Shown here piece by piece: positions 17,093 to 25,824 of a DNA stretch of 33,465 nt. The DNA is from Clostridiales bacterium (GTDB lineage Bacteria > Bacillota > Clostridia > Lachnospirales > Anaerotignaceae): assembly GCA_018364635.1 (NCBI GenBank), contig JAGZLR010000022.1, positions 1-33,465 of the forward strand, read 5' to 3'. Under the pieces are notes generated by a model, which did no database searches, had not been told where the DNA came from, and saw nothing but the letters and a program-made list of their open reading frames with translations. The translations under genes and the position numbers were made by a program. Numbering within the stretch: position 1 is the first letter of the stretch; the number at the start of each line of letters is the position of its first letter.

Positions 17093-18253
17093 ATGAACTT
17101 TTTAGGTTATAAAAGACCTGACGGAAAAGTTGGCGTCAGAAATCACGTATTGATTTTACCAGCCAGCATCTGTGCATCAGATACAACTAGAATCATCGCT
17201 TCTCAAGTAGAAGGCGCTGTTACATTTAATAATCAGGTTGGCTGTGCACAAGTAGCCTGTGACCAACAATATATTATGGATATTATGGCTGGTTTTGCTG
17301 CAAATCCAAACGTATATGGTACAGTTGTTGTTTCCTTAGGTTGCGAAAACTGCCAAATGGACTTAGTTGTGAAAGCAATCAAAGAACAGACAAATAAACC
17401 TTTGGCTACCTTCATTATTCAGGAAGAAGGCGGCACAATTAAAACCGTTGAAAAAGCTGTACGTGCTGCTAGACAAATGGTTGCAGAAGCTTCCATGCTA
17501 CAAAGAGAGCCTTTCCCAATCTCTGAACTTATTCTTGGAACTGAATGTGGTGGCTCTGATCCTACAAGCGGCCTTGCTGCTAACCCATTAATTGGTGAAT
17601 TATGTGATAAACTAGTTGACATGGGTGCAACTGCTGTATTAAGCGAAACTACAGAATTTATTGGTGCAGAACATATTTTGGCCAGACGTGCAAAAAATCA
17701 GGAGGTACATGATCGTATCCTAGATATTGTACATAGATATGAAGATCACCTCCACATGGTTGGCGAAGAAGTTCGTGATGGAAATCCATCTCCTGGAAAT
17801 AAGGCTGGTGGTATCACAACTTTGGAAGAAAAATCTCTGGGCTGTATCCATAAAGGTGGACATAGAACAATTCAAGCGGTTTATGACTATGCAAAACCTT
17901 TGACAGAAAAAGGATTAGTTATTATGGATACTCCAGGTTTCGATCCTGCTTCTGTAGCAGGAATGGTTGCCGGTGGATGTCAAGTAGTCATCTTCTCCTC
18001 TGGACGTGGAACACCTACTGGTAATCCAATTGCACCAGTAATTAAAATTACTGGAAACAAACTGACATTTGCTGCAATGGAAGATAACATTGACTTTGAT
18101 GCAAGCCCTGTTATCTATGGTCCAGAAACAATGGAAGAATTGACAGACAATATCTTTAACATGGTAGTGGATACTGTAAACGGTAAATTAACAAAGGCAG
18201 AAGCACTTGGATTTACTGAAATCTCTGTTATGAGAGCATGTAATCACGTCTAA
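17093..18253 (+). CDS. UxaA/SuyB-like large subunit (hydroxy-acid dehydratase or sulfo-lyase)
   Basis: A 386-residue protein from the ATG at 17093, chosen because AAAGGAGG lies nine bases upstream; the frame also opens at a TTG at 17066 that this ribosome binding site would not serve. It matches the catalytic part of UxaA-family enzymes: GYKRPDGKVGVRN at the N terminus, GCENCQ (83-88), GTECGGSD (149-156), TEFIGAEH (187-194) and SGRGTPTGNPIAPVIKITGN (303-322). These enzymes are metal-dependent and remove water from altronate or galactarate, or sulfite from sulfolactate in SuyAB. Length and split arrangement suit SuyB as well as dehydratases. With the small subunit it forms the enzyme; the racemase-family gene upstream may supply or process its substrate. 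Confidence 0.85.
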   Translation: MNFLGYKRPDGKVGVRNHVLILPASICASDTTRIIASQVEGAVTFNNQVGCAQVACDQQYIMDIMAGFAANPNVYGTVVVSLGCENCQMDLVVKAIKEQTNKPLATFIIQEEGGTIKTVEKAVRAARQMVAEASMLQREPFPISELILGTECGGSDPTSGLAANPLIGELCDKLVDMGATAVLSETTEFIGAEHILARRAKNQEVHDRILDIVHRYEDHLHMVGEEVRDGNPSPGNKAGGITTLEEKSLGCIHKGGHRTIQAVYDYAKPLTEKGLVIMDTPGFDPASVAGMVAGGCQVVIFSSGRGTPTGNPIAPVIKITGNKLTFAAMEDNIDFDASPVIYGPETMEELTDNIFNMVVDTVNGKLTKAEALGFTEISVMRACNHV

Positions 18254-18259
18254 ACCCCA

Positions 18260-18292
18260 AAAATGCCATACAGAATCTGTATGGCATTTTTT
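18260..18292. terminator. Bidirectional terminator between the UxaA-like genes and tex
   Basis: A 14-bp perfect stem (AAAATGCCATACAG at 18260-18273 with its complement at 18277-18290) and a 3-base loop, with A and T runs on both sides. It sits 7 bases after the plus-strand stop and 11 bases from the end of the minus-strand tex gene, so it can serve both. Confidence 0.9.
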
Positions 18293-18302
18293 ATAACTAA
18301 AC

Positions 18303-20438
18303 TTAAATTTTCATAGTCAAAGAAATACGTTTCTTTTCCATATTAACTTCCAACACTTTTACATTCACGATGTCACCCACTTTCACCACATCTAATGGGT
18401 GTTTAATAAATCTATCTGTAATCTGAGAGATATGGACCAAGCCATCCTGGTGTACGCCAATATCTACAAATACACCAAAATCTATAACATTTCTAACTGT
18501 TCCTGTCAGAACCATTCCTTCCTTTAAATCTTCCATTGCAAGCACATCCTGACGTAAAATTGGCAAAGGCATTTGATCCCTAGGATCTCTGCCTGGTTTT
18601 TCTAACTCATCAATCATATCTTTTAATGTAGGTATGCCAATTCCCAATTCTTTTGCTGTCTGTTCCAAAGAAATCACTTTATTGCTGATTTTACCAACAC
18701 GTTGTCCTTTAATGTCATCCATGGAAATATGAAGCAGTTTTAGTAGGTTTTCTGCCGCACCATAGGATTCAGGGTGAACCCCTGTATGATCGAATGGATT
18801 TGAACTCTCTGGTATTCGTAAAAATCCTGCACATTGCTGGAAAGCCTTATTTCCCAGCTTTGGCACTTTCAATAACTCCTCCCTAGACATAAACTTTCCA
18901 TTCTCTTCTCTAAATTTAACAATGTTTTTTGATACTGTTGTACTGATTCCAGAAACATAATTTAATAGTGAAGGCGAAGCTGTATTTAAATCCACACCAA
19001 CTTTATTTACACAGTCCTCCACAACGCCTGAAAGAGCTTCCTTCAATCTTTTTTGGTTCATGTCATGTTGATATTGCCCTACACCAATAGACTCTGGATC
19101 GATCTTAACTAACTCAGCTAATGGATCTTGCAGTCTTCTTCCAATAGATACCGCACTTCTTAAAGCTACATCAAACTCAGGAAACTCCTCTGCCCCTAAC
19201 TTTGATGCCGAATACACAGACGCTCCTGCTTCATTTACGATAACATAAGAGACTTTCCGTTCTATTTCTTTCATCATATCGGCGACAAAAAGTTCTGATT
19301 CCCTGCTAGCAGTGCCATTACCAATAGCGATCAATTCAACCTTATAAGTTTCAATCAGCTGTTTTAATTTTTCTTTTGCTTCCTCTATTTTTTTCTGTGG
19401 AGGAGTAGGATATACAACTGTCGTATCAAGAGTTTTTCCTGTCTGGTCGATTACAGCAATTTTACAGCCTGTTCGGTAAGCAGGATCCAATGCCAAAACA
19501 ACTTTATCCTTTAGAGGGGGTTGTAACAAAAGTTGCTTTAAATTTTCAGCAAAAACTGTGATTGCTTTTTCTTCTGCCGTTTCAGTAAAATCATTTCTAA
19601 TCTCTCGTTCAATTGCAGGATAAATCAATCTTTTTAGACTGTCTGCAATTACCTCAGACAATACCTCCTCAGTCTGGCTATCTTTTTTTATAATTTTTTT
19701 TGAAAGATATTCGAAAATTTCATTTTCTTCAAATTCTATTTTTACTGAGAGAAATCCTTCTTTTTCTCCGCGATTCAATGCTAAAATTCTGTGAGATGCA
19801 ATACTTCTTAAAGGCTCACTATAATCATAGTACATCTCATAAACAGATGGCTCCTCCTTTGTCTGCTTCGATACCATCTTCCCTTTCTTTTTAGTCTGTT
19901 GACGAATCCACTTTCTAATATCAGCATCGTCAGAAATTTGTTCTGCCAAAATGTCTTTGGCACCCTGCAATGCTTCCTGGATACTATTGACACCTTTCTC
20001 CTCATCTATAAAAGGCTTTGCATGATCTTCTAGTGACTTTAATAATCGTTGCCCCCAAATAAGCTCTGCTAACGTTTCTAAACCTTTCTCGCGGGCAATA
20101 GAAGCCCTTGTCCTACGTTTCGGACGATATGGTCGATAAATATCCTCTAATTCTGTCATTGTCTCTGCTAATTTTAATGACATACTAATTTCTTCTGTTA
20201 ATTTTCCTTGTTCCTCAATACTTTTTTGAATCTGCCCTCTTTTTTCCTCTAAATTTCTTAAATATTGCAACCGTTCAGAAAGAGCTCTTAAAAGCTGATC
20301 GTCTAGAGAACCTGTCATTTCCTTTCTGTAACGAGCAATAAATGGAATCGTATTTCCCTCATCGATTAGTTGAATCGTATTTTCTACCTGAAAAGCCTTA
20401 ATTGAAAATTCTTTTTGAAGTTTTTCTGCAATATTCAT
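18303..20438 (-). CDS. tex: Tex family RNA-binding transcriptional accessory protein
   Basis: A 711-residue Tex protein, a conserved cytoplasmic nucleic-acid-binding factor related to eukaryotic Spt6. Domain order is as expected. The helical Tex N-terminal part carries NTIPFIARYRKEMTGSLDD (29-47) and DIYRPYRPKRRTRA (99-112). The YqgF/RNase-H-like domain begins near ALDPAYRTGCK (316-326). Helix-hairpin-helix motifs follow (LNTASPSLLNYVSGIS; LLKVPKLGNKAFQQCAGFLRI), and a C-terminal S1 domain occupies about 638-711 (GMVLTGTVRNVIDFGVFVDIG). Length is a little below the usual 720-770. It is a single-gene unit on the minus strand. Confidence 0.95.
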   Translation of the reverse strand: MNIAEKLQKEFSIKAFQVENTIQLIDEGNTIPFIARYRKEMTGSLDDQLLRALSERLQYLRNLEEKRGQIQKSIEEQGKLTEEISMSLKLAETMTELEDIYRPYRPKRRTRASIAREKGLETLAELIWGQRLLKSLEDHAKPFIDEEKGVNSIQEALQGAKDILAEQISDDADIRKWIRQQTKKKGKMVSKQTKEEPSVYEMYYDYSEPLRSIASHRILALNRGEKEGFLSVKIEFEENEIFEYLSKKIIKKDSQTEEVLSEVIADSLKRLIYPAIEREIRNDFTETAEEKAITVFAENLKQLLLQPPLKDKVVLALDPAYRTGCKIAVIDQTGKTLDTTVVYPTPPQKKIEEAKEKLKQLIETYKVELIAIGNGTASRESELFVADMMKEIERKVSYVIVNEAGASVYSASKLGAEEFPEFDVALRSAVSIGRRLQDPLAELVKIDPESIGVGQYQHDMNQKRLKEALSGVVEDCVNKVGVDLNTASPSLLNYVSGISTTVSKNIVKFREENGKFMSREELLKVPKLGNKAFQQCAGFLRIPESSNPFDHTGVHPESYGAAENLLKLLHISMDDIKGQRVGKISNKVISLEQTAKELGIGIPTLKDMIDELEKPGRDPRDQMPLPILRQDVLAMEDLKEGMVLTGTVRNVIDFGVFVDIGVHQDGLVHISQITDRFIKHPLDVVKVGDIVNVKVLEVNMEKKRISLTMKI

Positions 20439-20578
20439 ATGTTATCCCTTCCCTTTCACAAACCAAACCTACAAACCCAACCAAAGAGACATACTTCTAT
20501 GGAAAGGCCATGATACAGAGATATCGTCTATCTTTTCCTATCATTGAAAGTTATTTCTTGCTGCCTTCTAAACGTCAC

Positions 20579-20612
20579 AAAAAAATCCCACATCAAGATG
20601 TGAGATTTTTTC
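20579..20612 (-). terminator. Terminator downstream of pckA
   Basis: Inverted repeat AAAATCCCACAT with ATGTGAGATTTT (one G-T pair) around a short loop, flanked by A/T runs, begins just past the pckA stop in the minus direction. The rest of the spacer to tex (20439-20578) shows nothing clear. Confidence 0.75.
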
Positions 20613-20617
20613 TAATA

Positions 20618-22270
20618 TTAGACTTCTGAAATGACTCTTCTCATAATTTCGATCGCCTCTTCTGGCATTTTATCAAAACCGCCCTTAGCTTCTGCCCTAG
20701 ACTCCAAAAATGTCAATCGGTCATTCAGTCTCGCGTAAAGCTGAAGTTTGTAAGTATCATCATTTAAATCTGGAATAAATCCATCAATCTCCATAATCTC
20801 CAGATTTGAAAAGTGTCCCCACTTTTTAAATACTGCCGTGCCATCAACAACAGCCTCCAAACAGTGTAATGTCACTTCTTTTGGTATCTTCTTCTCCATC
20901 AAAAAGCCTGTGTTTAAAATGTAACAATCAACATTTCTTTCCGCAAACAATGCCTTAAACTTTTCATAATCCTGAGCTAATGGATAAGTACGGAATGGAT
21001 TTGCATAAGGTTCAAATACAAGCGCATCTGGATCCACTCCAGGTGCTAGCCGTTCTGCAGTAGAACGCTTTGTAGCTAACGCAGCACCCATCACAGAGGC
21101 TAATGCTGGTCCATCTACCTTTAGCATTGGAGGCATCGTTGGATCTTTCATCAGCCAAAAAATTGCATTGACTGGTTCCTCAAAGCGATCCACACGATTT
21201 GGAGACCACAATTTTGACTTAATTGCTCTACCATTACCATTTCTGATATCCTCTGTTACCAGAACAATTTTACCGTCTGTATCTATCGTCGCACCGACAT
21301 TTTGCACTGAAATTAAATATTTATTATCTTCACTTTCTAACGGATAATCCTGTGTTTTATCAAAGTAGGAAGGTTCCAAAGCTACAGAACCGCCATCCTT
21401 TGTAGATATTACAAAAGCATCATCATGAAGTACTGTCACGTCATATTTTCCGCCATGTTTTGCATGTGTAATTGTAGATTTTCCAGAACCTGAAAGGCCA
21501 AAGACACCAGCTACGAATTTTCTTCCATCGGGCAGATTATATCTTTTCTGCCCTCCATGGCAAGAAGCAAAACCATTTCTACTTGCAATTCCCCATGCTA
21601 ATGTAAGCGTTCCCTTTTTAAGCTCACCAAAATATCTCATACCAAGTACCGCCGCACAGTTATGAGCCGGATCAAAAAATGCAAGCCCTAATGGATGCTC
21701 TGGATGGGACCAATTAGGATCTGCAAAAATATAGATATCACCTTCATGATCCATTGGTTTTGACTGTTCATACATTTTTTGGTATTCTTCATTGATATAC
21801 TGAAAGTTGAGCATCCAATTGTAAAGCAAGTTTTCTTCGCCTTCCGGTAAAAGAAGATGCGCTTTTACCATAAATTCAGGGTCAAGACCAATATATGTCT
21901 GTGCATGATACATTTTTCTGTGTCTTGTTCCATAAACTGCTTCTCTTACTTTTCCACACAGGGACTTAACATCTATCCCTGGCTCCCCAGCAATTCTTCT
22001 AGCTGCTGCTGTTCTGCCTGTGACAGCCCCATCATTAAATAATAAAACTTTGGCGCCCTTTTCCAGCCCAATTTCTTCTGGACGTTCTACAGGCAAGTCT
22101 GTAACAATTGTCCCAGGTGACTTGGCAGCAAAACAATATGCCTCTTTTAACGATTCAATCTTTTCTACATTATTCCCATAAAAAGCTGATTCTATTGTTG
22201 TTCTAGCCATTGAGAAAATAGGATTAGACGAGGATACCTCGCTCCATTGATAACTTGCTTTTGTTGACAT
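20618..22270 (-). CDS. pckA: Phosphoenolpyruvate carboxykinase (ATP-type), divergent
   Basis: A 550-residue PEP carboxykinase of the ATP-dependent fold, which interconverts oxaloacetate and phosphoenolpyruvate. The P-loop is GLSGSGKST (258-266). The metal/substrate region LGMRYFGELKKG (209-220) is followed by a conserved His (H238). The usual kinase-2 motif (G-D-D-E/H) is replaced by H-D-D-A-F at 282-286, and the P-loop carries S where most have T. It therefore belongs to a divergent branch, although both aspartates that bind metal are kept. In anaerobes it may run toward oxaloacetate with ATP formation. It lies 15 bases after mtnN and has an AAGGGGAG ribosome binding site, so the two are an operon. 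Confidence 0.88.
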   Translation of the reverse strand: MSTKASYQWSEVSSSNPIFSMARTTIESAFYGNNVEKIESLKEAYCFAAKSPGTIVTDLPVERPEEIGLEKGAKVLLFNDGAVTGRTAAARRIAGEPGIDVKSLCGKVREAVYGTRHRKMYHAQTYIGLDPEFMVKAHLLLPEGEENLLYNWMLNFQYINEEYQKMYEQSKPMDHEGDIYIFADPNWSHPEHPLGLAFFDPAHNCAAVLGMRYFGELKKGTLTLAWGIASRNGFASCHGGQKRYNLPDGRKFVAGVFGLSGSGKSTITHAKHGGKYDVTVLHDDAFVISTKDGGSVALEPSYFDKTQDYPLESEDNKYLISVQNVGATIDTDGKIVLVTEDIRNGNGRAIKSKLWSPNRVDRFEEPVNAIFWLMKDPTMPPMLKVDGPALASVMGAALATKRSTAERLAPGVDPDALVFEPYANPFRTYPLAQDYEKFKALFAERNVDCYILNTGFLMEKKIPKEVTLHCLEAVVDGTAVFKKWGHFSNLEIMEIDGFIPDLNDDTYKLQLYARLNDRLTFLESRAEAKGGFDKMPEEAIEIMRRVISEV

Positions 22271-22285
22271 TCAAATCGTCTCCCC

Positions 22286-22984
22286 TTACATTGCCTCTAA
22301 TATTTTTTCCACAAGGCTGCTGGAATTTCTTGCAGCAATTGTGGTAAATTCCGTAAAGTCCATATCAGCACTACCATCTGCGGTATCTGAGATGGAACGA
22401 ATCACTGCAAATGGCACACGATTCAAATAGCAGACATGTGCGATCGCAGCTCCTTCCATCTCTGTACAATATGCTTGAAATTCTTTCCAGAGCATATCTT
22501 TCTTCTCTTTTGAACTAATAAATTGATCTCCACTAGCAACACGACCAATATATACTTTATTTCCAGTGTTCAATCTTTCTTCTGCTAACGCCGCTACTTC
22601 AATCAAATGACGGTCTGCGGGAAAGAAACTTACTTCCATTCGCGGTATAACCCCTAATGCATCTCCAAATACTGTACAATCCATATCATGCTGTACAGCA
22701 TCAGATGATATAACAATATCACCAATTTTCAATTCTGAAAAAATAGCCCCGGCAACTCCAACGTTAATGACACAATCCACATGGTACATACTGACCAAAA
22801 CTTGTGCACAAATAGCTGCGTTAACCTTGCCGATTCCACTTTTGACAAGCACCACTTTTTTTTCACATATAGCGCCCTCGTAAAACTTTAAACCTGCAAC
22901 GCTACTTTCTTTATCCATCTGCATTTTTTCCCGAAGCAGCTCAATTTCTTCATCCATTGCACCTATAATTCCAATACACTCCAC
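22286..22984 (-). CDS. mtnN: 5'-methylthioadenosine/S-adenosylhomocysteine nucleosidase
   Basis: A 232-residue MTA/SAH nucleosidase that releases adenine from methylthioadenosine, S-adenosylhomocysteine and 5'-deoxyadenosine. The N terminus IGIIGAMDEEIELL contains the active-site Glu12. MEGAAIAHVC carries the ribose-binding Glu, and SDTADGSADMDF the catalytic Asp. The start is a GTG at 22984, nine bases after GGAG; an ATG just upstream is in another frame. It heads a two-gene operon with pckA. A TATAAT on the minus strand at 23010-23005 is the probable -10. Confidence 0.93.
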   Translation of the reverse strand: MECIGIIGAMDEEIELLREKMQMDKESSVAGLKFYEGAICEKKVVLVKSGIGKVNAAICAQVLVSMYHVDCVINVGVAGAIFSELKIGDIVISSDAVQHDMDCTVFGDALGVIPRMEVSFFPADRHLIEVAALAEERLNTGNKVYIGRVASGDQFISSKEKKDMLWKEFQAYCTEMEGAAIAHVCYLNRVPFAVIRSISDTADGSADMDFTEFTTIAARNSSSLVEKILEAM

Positions 22985-23299
22985 TAGTGTTCATCTCCAC
23001 TTCTATTATACAGGTAAATAACATAATTTAAAATTATTTGTATCATATCATAAATTTTAGTTATTCTACAATACAAACAAAGGTATTTTATTCATAGTAC
23101 CCAATAAAACTTTATTTTAGGCATTATTTTCCCATCTTTTTTTTATTCTATTTATGGTATAATAATAAAATTGTAAGTGTAATATCCAATTAGTTCCATA
23201 AAATTTTATAATATTTCTAACTTTAATCTAGCACATTCAACAGTATCTTTTTTTACAGCTTAATGTTTTCGCTTCGAAAATCAGAACAGGAGGAAAAAA
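22985..23299. promoter_or_regulatory. Divergent promoter region between mtnN and DUF951
   Basis: A 315-base AT-rich spacer with no credible gene. On the minus strand, TATAAT at 23010-23005 is the likely -10 of mtnN. On the plus strand, TGGTATAAT at 23155-23163 is an extended -10 for the DUF951 gene, but leaves a leader of about 130 bases. That leader contains the perfect palindrome ATAAAATTTTAT (23198-23209). I saw no riboswitch-like folding in it. Confidence 0.5.
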
Positions 23300-23485
23300 A
23301 TGGACTTAAAGGTAAATGATATTATTCAAATGAAAAAGACACATCCCTGTGGTGGAAATCAATGGGAAATTTTACGGGCAGGCGCCGACTTTAAAATACG
23401 TTGTACTACCTGTGGCCGACTTGTTATGCTGCCACGAACAAAGCTAGAAAAAGGGATCAAGAAAATTATATCATCAAACGAATAA
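23300..23485 (+). CDS. DUF951 family small cysteine-containing protein
   Basis: A 61-residue protein matching DUF951: an N-terminal VNDIIQMKKTHPCGGNQWEI (C17) followed by IRCTTCGRLVMLPR (C35, C38). The cysteines may bind a metal. The family is very common in Firmicutes and has no firm function. A GGAGG ribosome binding site lies eight bases before the ATG. No clear terminator follows. Confidence 0.85.
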   Translation: MDLKVNDIIQMKKTHPCGGNQWEILRAGADFKIRCTTCGRLVMLPRTKLEKGIKKIISSNE

Positions 23486-23930
23486 CTCCTAAATAGGAAA
23501 CCAACTTCCAGAAACTTTTCTAAAACAAATTGTTTTTTTATTTGAATACTTCGCTTAATAAGGTTCTTATCGACATTCAGAGGGTTTAAAAATTATCTTC
23601 ATATAATACTTGCCTGATAGTTATTACTTCTTTTATCTGTTTGAAAAAGGCTACTGTTTAAAAGAAATAAAACCATTCGTGTCAAATATAGTTATGTCTG
23701 ACATATCTTTTTTTAATATATTATGCCGCCTTATCATTGTAGAGATAAATAGTGATTATGTCCAACATAACAATCTCTATATTGAGTCCTATTCAGGCTT
23801 TTTATAAAAAGGTTTGCCAGGTACATATTCTTTCCTATATACTTTTCAAACTAATAATCAGTTGACTTTATAACTTTAAATATTTATAATTTTCGTAAAA
23901 GATAGTCCGCTATTCTATAAGGAGTCAAAT
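23486..23930 (+). promoter_or_regulatory. Upstream region of the GntR gene with two operator-like palindromes
   Basis: No credible gene occupies this 445-base AT-rich stretch; a 65-codon open frame at 23610-23807 has no ribosome binding site or family resemblance. Two matching inverted repeats stand out: TTATGT-CTG-ACATAT at 23692-23706 and TTATGT-CCA-ACATAA at 23756-23770, with centres 64 bases apart. CTGACA (23698-23703) inside the first and TATTAT (23719-23724) could be a promoter, though the 15-base spacing is short. These are likely binding sites for the GntR protein encoded next, by position and symmetry (inference). Confidence 0.5.
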
Positions 23931-24653
23931 ATGAAAATAGAAACCAAAAGTATGTATCAATATGCAAAAGAAGCTATTGTCGAATATATAAATAACAATA
24001 AAGAAAATATTGAAAAGCTTCCTTCTGAACAAGATATGGCAGATATGATGGGTGTAAGCAGAAGCACAATAAGAGAAGCTCTCAGAATACTTGAACGAGA
24101 AGGTATTATTTATTCACGTCATGGAGTAGGTACTTTTATTGTTAAAAGCCCACAAAGTCTTACTACAAATATAAATACTCTTGAAAGCTCAACGAAAATA
24201 ATTACCGATCACGGATATGCACCAGGAACATTAAATGTATATTGTGAGGTACAAAAGGCTGATGAAAGGATATCTTCCATTCTTGGTATAAATAAAGGCG
24301 ACAAAATTTTTTATGTTGAGAGAGTTCGTACAGCTGACAATGAACCTGTTATTCTAGTTTTAGACTATTTTGTCTATGAAGATGATATGGAAAAAGTTTA
24401 TGCACAAACGAAACCAGAATCTATATTAGACTTTTTAAAAAACTATAATATATCAATTTCATATGCTGTCTGTGGAATCAAAGCAGTAATAAGTGATAAG
24501 CAAATAGAGCATAAATTGATGCTTAAAGAAAGTAAAGCTTTATTGCTGCTTGAACAAACCCATTTTTCAAATAAAGGACAAAGTATATTTTATTCCGACA
24601 GTTACTATATCAGCGATAAGTTTAATTTTAATATCATAAGAAGAACTGAATAA
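23931..24653 (+). CDS. GntR family (HutC/UTRA subfamily) transcriptional regulator
   Basis: A 240-residue regulator. Residues about 8-72 are the GntR winged helix (KLPSEQDMADMMGVSR, STIREALRILEREGIIY, HGVGTFIV). Residues about 95-238 form a UTRA effector domain (GDKIFYVERVRTADNEPVILVLDYF; ALLLLEQTHFSNKGQSIFYSDSYYISDKFNFNI). UTRA proteins usually bind small sugars, nucleosides, amino acids or phosphorylated metabolites and act as repressors. The gene converges with a four-gene operon on the minus strand and is its likely regulator. An AAGGAG ribosome binding site precedes the start. Codon use is more AT-rich than in the cell-shape genes, like the neighbouring operon. Confidence 0.9.
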   Translation: MKIETKSMYQYAKEAIVEYINNNKENIEKLPSEQDMADMMGVSRSTIREALRILEREGIIYSRHGVGTFIVKSPQSLTTNINTLESSTKIITDHGYAPGTLNVYCEVQKADERISSILGINKGDKIFYVERVRTADNEPVILVLDYFVYEDDMEKVYAQTKPESILDFLKNYNISISYAVCGIKAVISDKQIEHKLMLKESKALLLLEQTHFSNKGQSIFYSDSYYISDKFNFNIIRRTE

Positions 24654-24658
24654 CTTAA

Positions 24659-24695
24659 AAAATAAAGAAATGCCCCAAGGGCATTTCTTTATTTT
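24659..24695. terminator. Bidirectional terminator between gntR and the alcohol dehydrogenase gene
   Basis: 17-base perfect arms (24659-24675 and 24679-24695) around a 3-base loop, with A and T tails on both sides. The right arm contains the stop codon of the minus-strand alcohol dehydrogenase gene (24689-24691). Confidence 0.9.
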
Positions 24696-25789
24696 AAAAG
24701 ACTATTATAAACTAATTGATAAATATCATGTTCACTAATTTCTTGTGGGAAGGTAGCAATTTTTGAAGTTACTTTCATCATTTCTTTTGTATAATCTTTT
24801 ACATCCTTTTCAGTAAAAACTTCTCTAGGATCTAAAACTTCTTTAAAATATAAATCTAAATCTTCTATTGAGTGAAATCCTATCAAATCTAACATAAAAT
24901 TAATTTTTGTTTTATCATGAAACATTTTTAAGTATTCAGGAATGAAAATTGCATTTGCACGACCATGAGGGATATGCTTGTTAAATGTAAGATAATAACC
25001 CAACGCATGGGGCAGAGAAGTTTGTGACTGTGAAATAACGATACCAGCAATTGTAGAAGTAAGTAAAAGTTTTTCACGAATTTCATATGTAAAATTTTTA
25101 TTCTTTATATCAGTTATACATTCACTAAATACCGACAATCCTACCTCTGCAAGTTTATCACTTAAAAAATTAGCGTCAGCACATAAATATGCTTCTATAA
25201 GATGTGTTAATGCATCAACTGCAGTATTGATTGTCACTCTATTCGGCATATCCATCATATATTTTGCATCCAAAAATGCTATACTAGCAAAAGTTCTTTG
25301 CGTGATACCTGTTTTTATTTTCTTTTCTTCCCAAGTCAAAACAGAGTAAGGTGTAGCTTCTGAACCAGTTCCTGCAGTTGTAGGTATCTCTACAATAGGA
25401 ATGGCTTTAAAATCTCCAAGTTCAAAAAGAAAATCAATTTCTTTTTTAGGATTAGCAATCATAAAAGCCGCAGCCTTAGCTGAATCCATAGGTGACCCTC
25501 CACCTATGCCAATTACAAAGTCAACTTTTTCTTTTTTTCCTAAATCTGAGGCATTGATGATCATTTCTACCGTTGGATTTTCTTGGATTTCATCAAAAAG
25601 AACATATTTTAAATTTAAAGCATCAAGCGCAGATTCTACATCGTTTAAAGAACCATTACGTTTCGCAGAACCTTTTCCCGTTATGATAAGAGCCTTTTCT
25701 CCTAATTTTTTTAATTCCTCTTTATTTTTGTCAATACAACCTTCACCTGCAAATATTTTAGTAGGCATAAAATATTTAAAACTATTCAT
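24689..25789 (-). CDS. Iron-containing alcohol dehydrogenase (group III)
   Basis: A 366-residue NAD(P)-dependent, iron-containing alcohol dehydrogenase, normally reducing an aldehyde or oxidising an alcohol. The dinucleotide motif GIGGGSPMDSAK is at 94-105, and PTTAGTGSEAT at 136-146 is a family signature. The four iron ligands are visible: D192, H196, H261 and H275 (in AVDALTH, LPHALG and PHGRAN). The protein is slightly shorter than the usual 380-390, without disruption. It is the last gene of the minus-strand operon, 35 bases after the phosphorylase, and its stop codon lies within the terminator stem. The likely substrate is an aldehyde released from the compound handled by the operon; this is an inference. 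Confidence 0.92.
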   Translation of the reverse strand: MNSFKYFMPTKIFAGEGCIDKNKEELKKLGEKALIITGKGSAKRNGSLNDVESALDALNLKYVLFDEIQENPTVEMIINASDLGKKEKVDFVIGIGGGSPMDSAKAAAFMIANPKKEIDFLFELGDFKAIPIVEIPTTAGTGSEATPYSVLTWEEKKIKTGITQRTFASIAFLDAKYMMDMPNRVTINTAVDALTHLIEAYLCADANFLSDKLAEVGLSVFSECITDIKNKNFTYEIREKLLLTSTIAGIVISQSQTSLPHALGYYLTFNKHIPHGRANAIFIPEYLKMFHDKTKINFMLDLIGFHSIEDLDLYFKEVLDPREVFTEKDVKDYTKEMMKVTSKIATFPQEISEHDIYQLVYNSLLK

Positions 25790-25824
25790 TGCATCACCTC
25801 AATCAATACTTTAGATGGATTAAA

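Noticed and set aside
23610..23807. A 65-codon plus-strand open frame in the gntR upstream spacer
   Set aside because: It has no ribosome binding site and resembles no family. It contains both operator-like palindromes, so a regulatory role for the DNA is more likely.
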